Positions 8,214 through 16,835 of a DNA stretch of 64,000 nucleotides are shown here, one piece after another. Under the pieces are notes generated by a model that did not search any database, was not told the origin of the DNA, and worked only from the letters and a program-made list of their open reading frames with translations. Made by a program: the position numbers and the translations under genes. The DNA is taken from NCBI RefSeq assembly GCF_042646165.1, contig NZ_JBHRTC010000021.1. The stretch is one strand, 5' to 3'. Every line of letters starts with the position of its first letter. Position 1 is the first letter of the stretch. This stretch comes from Microbaculum marinum. Its GTDB lineage: Bacteria; Pseudomonadota; Alphaproteobacteria; Rhizobiales; Tepidamorphaceae.

Positions 8214-9392
8214 ATGCTGCATCGCTTCGGCCCGATTAGTCGGATCGCCGTTCCGGCCATCCTGCTCCCCCTGCTGACTGTTGCGCCGGGGGCCAAGGCG
8301 GGCGACGTCGTCTCGCCGGACCGCGACGTCCGGCTGATTGAAGCGCTCAACGGTTTTCTTCGGCTGCCCGATGCACCGCCGGGCGTGGTCGTCACGATCC
8401 GCAGGGGCAACAGTATCGAGGAATATTCCGCGGGGCTCGGCGTGCTGCCCTGCTCTTCTGCGCCGTGCGACCAGGTTCGCCGGCCGAGAGCCACCGACTC
8501 GATGCGGATCGCGAGCCTGGCCAAGACGTTCTCGGGCGCGGTCGCCCTGTCGCTCGTGAGCGAGGGCAAGCTGTCGCTGGACGACACGATCGGCAAGTGG
8601 CTTCCCGATCAGCCGAAGCGGTGGCACGCGGTGACACTCCGGCAGATGCTCAACCACACGAGCGGGCTGCCGGACTTCGCCGCCAGCCGAGCATTCGCCG
8701 AACAGGTGGCCGCGCACCCGACAGATCCGCCCCCACCGGAGGACCTGCTCGATTTCGTCAGGAACGAGCCGCTGAACTTCCCGCCCGGGACACAGTACCT
8801 CTACTCGAATTCCGACAACATCGCGGTCGCGCTGATGGCCGAGGCGGCCAGCAACCGGAACTACCACAAGCTCCTCGCCCGGAAGGTTTTCCGCCGGGTC
8901 GGCATCAGGCACACCAGGCTGCCCGAAGACGTGCACCTGCCGAAGCCGTTCATCCACGGCTACATGCTCGACGGCGGGCATTTCGCCGACGTCAGCGAGG
9001 TGGTCGACTTCGGCGGCTATGCGTGGGCCTCCGGCGGCATCGCCTCGACGCCGAAGGACCTCGGCAAGTTCGTCAAGGCCTATGTCGGCGGCGACCTCTT
9101 CGGCCGCAAGGAACAGCGCCAGCAGCGCCGCTTCGTCGAGGGGGCGCAATCATCGCCGCCCGGCCCGGGCGCGAATTCCGCGGGTCTTGCCCTGTTCCGC
9201 TACGAGACGCAGTGCGGAACGATGTTGGGGCATACCGGTTCGATCCTCGGCTACACCCAGTTCATAGCCGCCTCGCGGAACGGAAAGAAGGCCGTGACCC
9301 TTGCGATCAACTCGCAGGTCGAGGGCGACCTCGTCTCCGAACTCCGCAAGGTCGAGGAATTGGCGATCTGCGTCGCCCGCGGGCGACGCTGA
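8214..9392 (+). CDS. secreted beta-lactamase-family serine hydrolase
   Basis: Class C beta-lactamase / D,D-peptidase fold enzyme, exported. An N-terminal signal peptide ends near residue 29 (APGAKA-GD). The three active-site elements are SLAK (Ser101, Lys104), the YSN of LYSNSDN, and HTG in LGHTGSILGY. The 392-residue length is typical. The ATG at 8214 has AAAGGA 8 bases upstream, and starting here leaves a proper signal peptide; the upstream extension runs through the tRNA gene and is excluded. Substrate is unknown: D-alanyl peptide cleavage or esterase activity are the usual options in this family. Confidence 0.85.
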   Translation: MLHRFGPISRIAVPAILLPLLTVAPGAKAGDVVSPDRDVRLIEALNGFLRLPDAPPGVVVTIRRGNSIEEYSAGLGVLPCSSAPCDQVRRPRATDSMRIASLAKTFSGAVALSLVSEGKLSLDDTIGKWLPDQPKRWHAVTLRQMLNHTSGLPDFAASRAFAEQVAAHPTDPPPPEDLLDFVRNEPLNFPPGTQYLYSNSDNIAVALMAEAASNRNYHKLLARKVFRRVGIRHTRLPEDVHLPKPFIHGYMLDGGHFADVSEVVDFGGYAWASGGIASTPKDLGKFVKAYVGGDLFGRKEQRQQRRFVEGAQSSPPGPGANSAGLALFRYETQCGTMLGHTGSILGYTQFIAASRNGKKAVTLAINSQVEGDLVSELRKVEELAICVARGRR

Positions 9393-9395
9393 AGC

Positions 9396-10853
9396 CTATC
9401 CGGCCAGCGAATAGGCCGTCTTGACCGTGGTGTAGAACTCCCGGGCGTAGGCACCCTGCTCGCGCGGGCCCATCGACGAGCCCTTGCGGCCGCCGAACGG
9501 CACATGGAAGTCGACGCCGGCGGTTGGCAGGTTGACCATCACCATGCCGGCCTGCGAATTGCGCTTGAAGTCGGTGGCGTATTTCAGGGAGGTCGTGCAG
9601 ATACCCGACGACAGACCGAACTCGGTGTCGTTGGCGACGGCCAGCGCCTCGTCGTAGTCGGAGACCTTGATGACGCTGGCGACCGGCCCGAAGATCTCCT
9701 CGCGGCTGGTGCGCATGTCGTTGCTAGCTCCCACGAGCAGAGCCGGCGACAGGTAGAATCCCTCGGTCTCGCGGTTCAGGCGCTCGCCGCCGATGACCTC
9801 GCAACCCTCCTCGCGGGCAAGCGCGATGTAGCGCATGTCCTGGTCGAGCTGGTTCTGGTCGACGACGGGCCCCATCTCGCATCCCGGCTTCAGCGCGTTG
9901 TCGACCTTCAGCGACTTGACCTTGTCGACCATCGCCTCGACGAACCGGTCGTGAATGTCCTCGGTGACGATCAGCCGCGAGGAGGCGGTGCAGCGCTGTC
10001 CGGTGGAGAAGAAGGCACCGTTGACTGCGCTGCCGACCGCGGTGTCGAGATCGGCATCGCCGAGCACCACCATCGGATTCTTGCCGCCCATTTCCATCTG
10101 CAGCTTCTTGCCGGACTCCGCACAGGCAAGGGCGATGCGCTTGCCGGTGGAGACCGAGCCGGTGAAGCTGATGGCGTCGACGTCGCGGGAGCCGAGCATC
10201 GCCTCGCCGACCACCGAGCCGCGGCCCATCACCAGGTTGAACACGCCGGCGGGGATTCCGGCGTCCTGCAGCAGTTCCGCAAGCGCATGCCCGCAGCCCG
10301 GCACCAGATCGGCGGGCTTGAAGACGACCGTGTTGCCGTAGGCCAGCGCCGGGGCGATCTTCCACGCGGGAATGGCGATGGGGAAGTTCCACGGCGTGAT
10401 CAGGCCGACGACGCCGACCGGCTCGCGGGTCATCTCGACGCCGACGCCAGGTCGCACCGAAGCGACGATCTCGCCGGTCAGGCGCAGCGCCTCGCCGGCG
10501 AAGAACTTGAAGATCTGGCCGGCGCGGGCCGCCTCGCCGACGCCCTCCGGCAGGGTCTTGCCCTCCTCGCGCGCCAGCAGCGTGCCGAGGCGATTCTTGT
10601 CCTCGAGAATCTTCGTCCCCACCGCATCGAGGATCTCGAAGCGCTGCTGGGGCGTCACCCGGGCCCAGGCGTAGGACGCCTCCCTGGCGGCAGCGATCGC
10701 GGCTTCCGCCTCCGATGCGGTCGCACGGGCATATTCGCCGACGACGTCGCCGAGATCGGACGGATTGACGTTGGGCGCGTATTCGCTGCCCTTGACCCAC
10801 TCGCCGTTGATCAGATTGTCGTGTCGTTCGGTCACCTGGGCCTCCGTTTGCAT
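9396..10853 (-). CDS. aldehyde dehydrogenase, 2,5-dioxovalerate dehydrogenase type
   Basis: NAD(P)-dependent aldehyde dehydrogenase of ~485 residues. Motifs: TPWNFPIAIPAWK (coenzyme binding), SFTGSVSTGK, EMGGKNPM (general base) and FFSTGQRCTASSR (catalytic Cys). The combination of FFSTGQRCTA, NLINGEWV and YGNTVVFKPAD resembles alpha-ketoglutaric semialdehyde (2,5-dioxovalerate) dehydrogenases that finish non-phosphorylative sugar-acid degradation; substrate remains an inference. The start is uncertain: ATG at 10853 has a weak ribosome-binding site, while a GTG six codons later (10835) has GGAGG at ideal spacing and gives 479 residues. It converges with the serine hydrolase gene, 3 bases apart. 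Confidence 0.85.
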   Translation of the reverse strand: MQTEAQVTERHDNLINGEWVKGSEYAPNVNPSDLGDVVGEYARATASEAEAAIAAAREASYAWARVTPQQRFEILDAVGTKILEDKNRLGTLLAREEGKTLPEGVGEAARAGQIFKFFAGEALRLTGEIVASVRPGVGVEMTREPVGVVGLITPWNFPIAIPAWKIAPALAYGNTVVFKPADLVPGCGHALAELLQDAGIPAGVFNLVMGRGSVVGEAMLGSRDVDAISFTGSVSTGKRIALACAESGKKLQMEMGGKNPMVVLGDADLDTAVGSAVNGAFFSTGQRCTASSRLIVTEDIHDRFVEAMVDKVKSLKVDNALKPGCEMGPVVDQNQLDQDMRYIALAREEGCEVIGGERLNRETEGFYLSPALLVGASNDMRTSREEIFGPVASVIKVSDYDEALAVANDTEFGLSSGICTTSLKYATDFKRNSQAGMVMVNLPTAGVDFHVPFGGRKGSSMGPREQGAYAREFYTTVKTAYSLAG

Positions 10854-10981
10854 CGATGCCTGTTCGTTCGGGTCTGCAAAGAACACCGAACCCGTGCGCG
10901 CGGTCAATGCGGCGCCGCGGAGAGACGCCTTTGCCGGCAGGAAAAGCAGACGGTTCGCACCAGCAGCGGGCGTGTCGCGGG

Positions 10982-12367
10982 CTATGCCGCCTTGCGCGCC
11001 GTGGCACGAAGGGCGCCGAGGAAGTTCGAGTACCAGGCCTCGATGTCTTCCCCCTGCACCTTCGAGAAAAGCTGCCGCCACCGATCCCTGCGTTCGTCGA
11101 GCGGCATGATGACGGCGCGCTGGATGCCCTCGGCGGTATCCTCGACGTCGTAGGGATTCACGATGATCGCCGCATCAAGGGATTCCGCGGCGCCGGCGAA
11201 CCGCGACAGCACAAGGACGCCGGGATCGACCTCGGACTGGGCGGCGACGTATTCCTTGGCAACGAGGTTCATGCCGTCGCGCACCGGAGTGACCAGGCCG
11301 ACCCGGCAGGCGCGGTACAATCCAGCCAGGCTCCGCCGGCGCAGCGGCCGCGTCGTCAGTCGGATCGGCGTCCAGTCCAGGTCCGAGAACCGGCCGTTCA
11401 CGTTGCCGGTGATCTGCTCGAGCTCCTGGCGAATCTCGATATAGGCATCGAGTTCGTCACGCGACGTGGGCGCGACCTGGATGAGGCTGACGTGATTGCG
11501 GTTCTCCGGGTAGTTCTCGAGCAGCTTCGAGAACGCCCGGAACCGCTCGACCAGGCCCTTGGTGTAGTCGATCCTGTCGACGCCGATGACGTAGCAGCGA
11601 TCGCCGGGAAGCGTCTTCAGCCGCTTGCCCTGACGGTTGGCCTCGGGCGACAGCGAGAACTGGCGGAACGTGTCGGTATCGATGCCGATCGGGAACGCGC
11701 CCACCTTGATGGTGCGCCCCTGTACGGTGAGGAGGCCGTCCTCGGTGACCTGGGCGCCGTATTCCTCCACGAAGAACCGGATAAAGGCGTTGGCGTCGCG
11801 CCGGGTCTGGAACCCGACGACGTCGTAGGCGAGCATCGCGCGCGCCAGCGCCTCGTGGTTCGGCAGCGCGGTGAAGACCTCGGGCACCGGGAACGGGATG
11901 TGCAGGAAGAAGCCGATCGGCTGGTTCGCCCCCATCGTCCTGAGCTTCGAGCCGAGCGCCAGGAAGTGGTAGTCGTGCACCCAGATGACGTCATCGTCCT
12001 CCAGGAGCGGGAACAGGCGGGTCGCGAAGCGGTTGTTGACGTTCCAGTATCCCCGCTCGAGCTCGCGGTCGAAATGGGCAAGATCGAGGCGGTAGTGAAA
12101 GATCGGCCAGAGCGTGCGGTTGCAGAACCCGGCGTAATGCGTGTCGTAGGCGGCCTGGTCGATGTCGATGGTCAGCAGGGAAATGCGCCCGGCTTCCTCC
12201 CGCTTCACCGGGCCGTGCGTGCCCTCGGGGCTGATGTCGCCGGACCAGCCGAACCAGACGCCCCCGTCGGTGCGCAGGGCATCGACGATCGCGACCGCCA
12301 GCCCGCCCGCCTTCGCGGTCTCGCGTACCGGGCCGACCCTGTTGGAAACGACGACGAGCCTGCTCAC
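10982..12367 (-). CDS. otsA: alpha,alpha-trehalose-phosphate synthase (UDP-forming)
   Basis: GT20 glycosyltransferase joining UDP-glucose and glucose 6-phosphate into trehalose 6-phosphate. The 461-residue length is right for OtsA. Characteristic segments are VVSNRVGPV, the N-terminal GGL glycine loop, WVHDYHF, HIPFP, VDRIDYTKGL, and VTPVRDGMNLVAKEYVA. The start is a GTG (MSRLVVVSNRV) that overlaps the GH15 stop by four bases (GTGA), so translation is probably coupled. It is the last gene of the otsB-GH15-otsA operon. Trehalose made here would serve as osmo- or desiccation protectant. Confidence 0.94.
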   Translation of the reverse strand: MSRLVVVSNRVGPVRETAKAGGLAVAIVDALRTDGGVWFGWSGDISPEGTHGPVKREEAGRISLLTIDIDQAAYDTHYAGFCNRTLWPIFHYRLDLAHFDRELERGYWNVNNRFATRLFPLLEDDDVIWVHDYHFLALGSKLRTMGANQPIGFFLHIPFPVPEVFTALPNHEALARAMLAYDVVGFQTRRDANAFIRFFVEEYGAQVTEDGLLTVQGRTIKVGAFPIGIDTDTFRQFSLSPEANRQGKRLKTLPGDRCYVIGVDRIDYTKGLVERFRAFSKLLENYPENRNHVSLIQVAPTSRDELDAYIEIRQELEQITGNVNGRFSDLDWTPIRLTTRPLRRRSLAGLYRACRVGLVTPVRDGMNLVAKEYVAAQSEVDPGVLVLSRFAGAAESLDAAIIVNPYDVEDTAEGIQRAVIMPLDERRDRWRQLFSKVQGEDIEAWYSNFLGALRATARKAA

Positions 12368-14154
12368 GTTACCGTGTCCCAGCGGCGGCTGAGTCGCACC
12401 GCTCCGTTGATGATGCCGACCATCGAGTAGGTCTGCGGATAATTGCCCCACAATTCGCCGGTGGCGGGTTCGACGTCCTCGGACAGCAGGCCGAGATGGT
12501 TGCGGGCGTCCAGCATCGTCTGGAAAATTTCGCGCGCCTCCTCCGTGCGTCCGATCCGGGCGAGCGCGTCGATGTACCAGAATGTGCAGATGTTGAATGC
12601 CGTGCGAGGGCGGCCGAAATCATCGGGAGCGACATAGCGATGTAGATGATTGCCGATCTTCAGCTCCCTGCCGATACGGTCCACGGTGGCGACGAAGCGG
12701 TCGTCGTCAGGCGCCAGAAAGCCGACCTCGGCCATGAGCAACAGGCCCGCGTCGATGTCGGCACCGCCGAAGCTTTCAACGAAGGAGCCGGCCTTTTCGT
12801 TCCATCCCTGCTCGAAAATCGCCGTCCGCACCGTATTCGCCCGGTCGCGCCAGTAGGCCGTCCGCTCGTCCGCCCCGAACCGGTTGGCGATCTTCGCCAG
12901 CCGGTCGCAGGCCGCCCAGCACATCAGGCTGGAGGAGGTATGGACGCGCGCCCGCGTGCGCAGCTCCCACATTCCCGCATCCGGTTCCGCGTGCATGGCG
13001 AAGGCGCGCTCGCCGACGCGTTCCAGAAGATGAAAATCATCGAGTGTCGCCGGCCGGAACAGTCGTTCGTCGAAGAAGGCCTGGCTGGCCCCGAGGATGA
13101 CGTTGCCGTAGACGTCGTGCTGGAAATGCTCGTAGGCCTGATTGCCGACGCGCACCGGTCCCATGCCGCGGTAACCGGGCAGCTGGTCGACGATACGCTC
13201 GGTCAGGTGCGCCTCGCGGCCGATCCCGTAGACCGGCTGCAGGTGATCGCCGTCGGTTTCCCGGACGATGTTGTAAAGGTAGCGCAGGTAGGTCTCCATC
13301 GTCTCGACTTCGGCGAGACTGTTCAGCGCCCGGACCACGAAGAAGGCGTCGCGCAGCCAGCAATACCGGTAATCCCAGTTGCGCTCGGTGTCGGCGGCTT
13401 CCGGGATGCTGGTGGTCATGGCGGCGACGATGGCGCCGGTTTCCTCGTACGTGCACAGCTTGAGCGTGATGGCGGCGCGGATCACCGCGTTCTGCCACTC
13501 CAGGGGTATCGCCAGCCTGCGGCTCCACTCGCGCCAGTAGTTGGCGGTATCCTCCTCGAAGCTGCGGGCCAGCGTCTCGATGCCCTCGCGCACGGTCTCG
13601 TCGGGGCCGATCAGGAAGCTGACCGGCTCGTCGACCACGAACGGCGTTTCGGCAAGGAGATATGAGACGGGGGCGTTGCTGGTGAGCCGGACGACGAGGC
13701 CCGAGCTGACGTAGCGTATGTGGTTGCTGCCGTGGGTGACCTCCGGCGCCCTGCCGCCCCAGTTGAAACGCGGCCGGATCCGGAACGTGACCCTGGGACG
13801 GCCGGCGATCGGGCGGACGCGGCGGACGATCATCATCGGCCGGAACATCCTGCCGCGCGTCCGGAAGCGCGGCGCGAAATCGGTGATCTCCAGCGCATCG
13901 CCGTCGCTGCCGAACAGCCGCGTGCGCAGGATCGCGGTGTTGGGGTCGTATTCCTGCTCTGCCCTCGTGAACCCCTCGAGATGCACCGTGAAGGCGCCGA
14001 TATCGCGATCGTTGGGATCCGGGCTGCCGAGAAGGGCATGAAAGACCGGATCACCGTCGAACCTCGGCAGGCACGACCAGACTATACGGCCGCGCGCATC
14101 GACCAGGCCGCTGATCGCGCAGTTGCCTATCACACCGAGATCAAGCCCGCTCAT
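12364..14154 (-). CDS. glycoside hydrolase family 15 protein (trehalase/glucoamylase-like)
   Basis: A 596-residue cytoplasmic GH15 protein. It has the family's N-terminal beta-sandwich (MSGLDLGVIGNCAISGLVD, FDGDPVF) and (alpha/alpha)6 barrel, with RNWDYRYCWLRDA, the probable catalytic acid in GMWELR, and the probable catalytic base in GLLSEDVEP. No signal peptide. It is locked between otsB (stop/start overlap ATGA at 14151-14154) and otsA (GTGA). Known GH15 members include glucoamylases, glucodextranases and the mycobacterial-type trehalase. The operon suggests trehalose or a trehalose-related glucan as substrate, but that is inferred from context only. Confidence 0.88.
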   Translation of the reverse strand: MSGLDLGVIGNCAISGLVDARGRIVWSCLPRFDGDPVFHALLGSPDPNDRDIGAFTVHLEGFTRAEQEYDPNTAILRTRLFGSDGDALEITDFAPRFRTRGRMFRPMMIVRRVRPIAGRPRVTFRIRPRFNWGGRAPEVTHGSNHIRYVSSGLVVRLTSNAPVSYLLAETPFVVDEPVSFLIGPDETVREGIETLARSFEEDTANYWREWSRRLAIPLEWQNAVIRAAITLKLCTYEETGAIVAAMTTSIPEAADTERNWDYRYCWLRDAFFVVRALNSLAEVETMETYLRYLYNIVRETDGDHLQPVYGIGREAHLTERIVDQLPGYRGMGPVRVGNQAYEHFQHDVYGNVILGASQAFFDERLFRPATLDDFHLLERVGERAFAMHAEPDAGMWELRTRARVHTSSSLMCWAACDRLAKIANRFGADERTAYWRDRANTVRTAIFEQGWNEKAGSFVESFGGADIDAGLLLMAEVGFLAPDDDRFVATVDRIGRELKIGNHLHRYVAPDDFGRPRTAFNICTFWYIDALARIGRTEEAREIFQTMLDARNHLGLLSEDVEPATGELWGNYPQTYSMVGIINGAVRLSRRWDTVT

Positions 14155-14924
14155 CGATCGACAACCTCTTCCGCTGGTCGCGCCCCATCCAACCGGTCGG
14201 GCAGTGTCCCGAGCCATCGAAGAAAATCGGAGACGGAGCCGATCCGCCATCGGGCGGTCGTCTCGCCCTCGCCGATCTTGATGCCGAACCCGCCGAGGGC
14301 ACGCGCCGCCGCGAAACCGTCCTCGTCGGTGACGTCGTCGCCTGCAAACACGGGAGTGCGCCCGCGAAACGGCGCGTCGCTCATGAACAGCTGCACCGCC
14401 CTCCCCTTGTCGCTTGCCGCCGATTTCACTTCGAAGACCATCTTTCCTTCGAGGATGTGCAGGTGCTCGCGGCGGCCGACCGCGGCCCGGACGGCTTCGC
14501 GGCAGGTGGCCTCCAGCTCCGGCCGGTTCCGGTAGTGAAGCGCGACCGCGGGCCCCTTGTCCTCGAACAGCAGCCCGGGATTGGCGGCTGCGAGTTCGCG
14601 TAGCGCATTGCCGACGTCCCGTTCGGGCCTGGCGCCCTCGACCCTGGTGACGGCGGTCCATGGCCGGCGCCGTACCTCCAGCCCGTGCAGACCTGCCGCC
14701 GCCAGACCGGCATGATCGAGGTGAGCGTCGATTTCCGATATCGGACGGCCGCTGACGATCGCCAGGGCCCCGCCAAGCCGGTCCGAGATCGCGCGCAGCG
14801 TGCCGACGAGATGCTGTTCGGCGCGAACGGCATCGGGCGATGCGGCGATCTCGACCAGGGTTCCGTCGAAGTCCAGGAACAGGGCCCAGTCGTTGCGAGG
14901 GTCGGGAAACGCGGCTGGAGTCAT
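14151..14924 (-). CDS. otsB: trehalose-6-phosphate phosphatase
   Basis: HAD-superfamily phosphatase that removes phosphate from trehalose 6-phosphate, the second step after OtsA. Motif I is LFLDFDGTLVE near residue 18, with SGRPISEID (motif II region), and GDDVTDEDGF (motif IV) towards the C-terminus. The 257-residue length is normal. Although a TTG 12 bases upstream stays in frame, the ATG at 14924 was chosen because GGAGA sits 7 bases before it. It is the promoter-proximal gene of the operon; its stop overlaps the start of the GH15 gene. Confidence 0.92.
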   Translation of the reverse strand: MTPAAFPDPRNDWALFLDFDGTLVEIAASPDAVRAEQHLVGTLRAISDRLGGALAIVSGRPISEIDAHLDHAGLAAAGLHGLEVRRRPWTAVTRVEGARPERDVGNALRELAAANPGLLFEDKGPAVALHYRNRPELEATCREAVRAAVGRREHLHILEGKMVFEVKSAASDKGRAVQLFMSDAPFRGRTPVFAGDDVTDEDGFAAARALGGFGIKIGEGETTARWRIGSVSDFLRWLGTLPDRLDGARPAEEVVDR

Positions 14925-15075
14925 GACGGTCTCCAATACACTGCCGAGGCAGGGGCGTTAACCGCCCTGATGTGCCCTGAAGGACACTGCGATCCCCGAA
15001 CGGCAGGACGAGGCACCCTAAACCGGCGTGGTAAAATCGTCACAGATGACGCATTCCCGCATCACAAACCCGTTG

Positions 15076-15114
15076 GGCAGCCATCCATTCCCTTGATTTT
15101 TTGAGGGTGCTGCC
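15076..15114 (+). other. nested stem-loop in the leader of the L,D-transpeptidase gene
   Basis: GGCAGC (15076-15081) can pair with GCTGCC (15109-15114), enclosing a weaker CCCT/AGGG stem around a T-rich loop. It lies ~80 bases upstream of the start at 15196 in a comparatively AT-rich leader. It could be an RNA structure or the remnant of a terminator; nothing decides between these. Confidence 0.25.
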
Positions 15115-15195
15115 TGAAAACATGCGTATTGCAGACATTGAGGGAATCAGGGGCGAGGCGCCCCAACTTAGGTCATTTCCCAGGGATTTGAACAC

Positions 15196-15768
15196 ATGAT
15201 GCGGCGAATGATTGCTCTTTTCGGCATGGCGGCTGCGCTTTTGATCGGTTTCACCGATTCAGGCCGGGCCGAAATCGACCCACTTACAGGACGGCAACTC
15301 CAGAGCGGGGGAGTGTGGGCGTACAAGCCTATCCCGCGCAAGGTCGTCGACTACAGCGAAGACTATGCACCCGGCACCATCGTCGTGAATACGCCCGAGC
15401 GGCGCCTCTATCTCGTAACCGAGAAGGGCAAGGCGATCCGCTACGGCATCGGTGTCGGCAAGGAAGGTTTCCAGTTTTCCGGCACCTACAGCCTCAGCCG
15501 GAAAGCCGAGTGGCCGAGTTGGACTCCGCCCGCCGAAATGCACGCGCGCCAGCCCGGCCTGCCGGCATTCATGCCTGGCGGCCCCGGCAACCCGATGGGC
15601 GCACGGGCACTCTACGTGGGATCGACGCTCTATCGGATCCACGGAACCAACGCGAACTGGAGCATCGGCCGGGACCTGTCTTCGGGCTGCATCCGCATGC
15701 TCAACGACGACGTCATCGACCTGTACAATCGAGTCAACGTGGGCGCGCGCATCGTCGTGCTGCAGTAA
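15196..15768 (+). CDS. L,D-transpeptidase (YkuD domain), exported
   Basis: Periplasmic enzyme predicted to make 3-3 peptidoglycan cross-links or anchor proteins to peptidoglycan. At 190 residues it has a signal peptide (hydrophobic to ~residue 25, GRAEID) and a single YkuD domain. The catalytic signature HGTN (His149) followed by SSGCIRM (Cys165) is intact. It is a short, ErfK/YbiS-like form without LysM domains. Two adjacent ATG codons (15196, 15199) are possible starts. A strong terminator follows, so it is probably monocistronic. Confidence 0.92.
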   Translation: MMRRMIALFGMAAALLIGFTDSGRAEIDPLTGRQLQSGGVWAYKPIPRKVVDYSEDYAPGTIVVNTPERRLYLVTEKGKAIRYGIGVGKEGFQFSGTYSLSRKAEWPSWTPPAEMHARQPGLPAFMPGGPGNPMGARALYVGSTLYRIHGTNANWSIGRDLSSGCIRMLNDDVIDLYNRVNVGARIVVLQ

Positions 15769-15795
15769 TCGGGCCCGAGGCAACGCGGGGACGGC

Positions 15796-15828
15796 AGGGC
15801 CGGAGCATCGCTCCGGCCCTGATCTTTT
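15796..15828 (+). terminator. Rho-independent terminator after the L,D-transpeptidase gene
   Basis: An 11-bp perfect stem (AGGGCCGGAGC / GCTCCGGCCCT) with a 3-base loop at 15796-15820 is followed by TGATCTTTT. It lies 28 bases after the stop codon. Confidence 0.87.
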
Positions 15829-15870
15829 CCGCGGCATGGGTGCAGCCGGACTCGGGAGGTCGCGTCGATG

Positions 15871-16281
15871 TCAGCGGCGGATCCGCGGCTCGCGATCCAG
15901 TCCCTTCTCCTTCAGTTCGGCGAGATAGTCCGCCCAGCGCCCCTCCCGCTCGCGGCCGAGCCGGTACAGGTAGTCCCAGGAATAGATGCCGGTCGAATGA
16001 AGGTCATCGAACCCGAGGCGCACCGCATAGTTGCCGATCGGATGCACGTCGAGGATACAGACGTTCTTCTTGCCGGGAACCGTCTGGCGCTGCTCGGGGC
16101 TATGGCCCTGCACCTCCGCGCTGGGACTGGTGACGCGCAGATATTCAGCAGAGAACTCGAAGGACGCGCCGTCGTCGAATGCCACGGTCAGTGTCCGCTT
16201 GTCCTTTGACAGACGGATTTCCGTGGGCCAGACCTTTGCCGTGCCGGTCGACTCGTTAGCCCCTGTGGTGCGGTCGGTCAT
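15871..16281 (-). CDS. DUF971 domain-containing protein
   Basis: A 136-residue protein with the DUF971 (gamma-butyrobetaine hydroxylase-like N-terminal) fold: WPTEIRLSKDKRTLTVAFDDG, then EYLRVTSPSAEVQGH, then VHPIGNYAVRLGFDDLHSTGIYSWDYLYRL. The family occurs alone in many Proteobacteria and as the N-terminal zinc-binding part of carnitine-synthesis dioxygenases; here the dioxygenase domain is absent. Relatives are often next to Mrp/ApbC-type iron-sulfur genes, not seen here. The biochemical role is unknown. The ATG start is clear. Confidence 0.85.
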   Translation of the reverse strand: MTDRTTGANESTGTAKVWPTEIRLSKDKRTLTVAFDDGASFEFSAEYLRVTSPSAEVQGHSPEQRQTVPGKKNVCILDVHPIGNYAVRLGFDDLHSTGIYSWDYLYRLGREREGRWADYLAELKEKGLDREPRIRR

Positions 16282-16354
16282 ATCCCTGCCGTCGATCCGT
16301 CCTCGATCCGTTTCAAGCTAGGTCGGCCGGCGTCAGTCATCAAGGAGACCAGTC

Positions 16355-16648
16355 ATGACCAACGATGAAAGAGGCCGGGTGGGCGACGAAGAGGTCCTGA
16401 ACACCAAGGCATTCCTGGAGGTCGCCAACAGGTTCATCGAATTCGCGAACCGCGAGAACATGACGGTCAAGGCGACCGACCTGCACATGGCGTTTCTCTA
16501 CGGCGCAGCCCGCTACAACGCCTACGTGGCCAAGGCGATCCTGGAGGTGGAGAACCATGAGGAATTCGTCGACCACATGGTCGAGCAGTACCGCAAGATG
16601 CTGCAGCAGCATCTGGCCGACGGTTCGCTGGAGGAGCCGGTCGACTGA
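16355..16648 (+). CDS. small DUF3144-like protein
   Basis: A 97-residue soluble helical protein. The core FLEVANRFIEFANRENM...FLYGAARYNAYVAK...MVEQYRKMLQQHL matches the DUF3144 pattern (F..A..FI.LAN...., YAAARYNA, EQYRKML). Function is unknown for the family. A ribosome-binding site (GGAG) lies 9 bases before the ATG. It stands alone, divergent from the DUF971 gene. Confidence 0.72.
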   Translation: MTNDERGRVGDEEVLNTKAFLEVANRFIEFANRENMTVKATDLHMAFLYGAARYNAYVAKAILEVENHEEFVDHMVEQYRKMLQQHLADGSLEEPVD

Positions 16649-16835
16649 GGCGCGTAGCGGATTCCCGGCTCGTTTGCCGCGAAATTCGGCGCTTGCGCGC
16701 TTTCGGGGTTTCAGATTGACTTGAAACCGACCCCGGGCGCCCGAAATTAGTGGAAGCCCAGGATACGGGCACCCGAACGAAACGTTCAGCAACCCCCGGC
16801 GGTATCGCAAGGCCCGACCGGGCAGGAAGGCCAGG

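Noticed and set aside
16649..16835. A molybdenum-cofactor riboswitch upstream of moaA
   Set aside because: The 187-base leader has a 7-bp hairpin (16707-16728) but none of the conserved Moco-aptamer pattern I could recognise.
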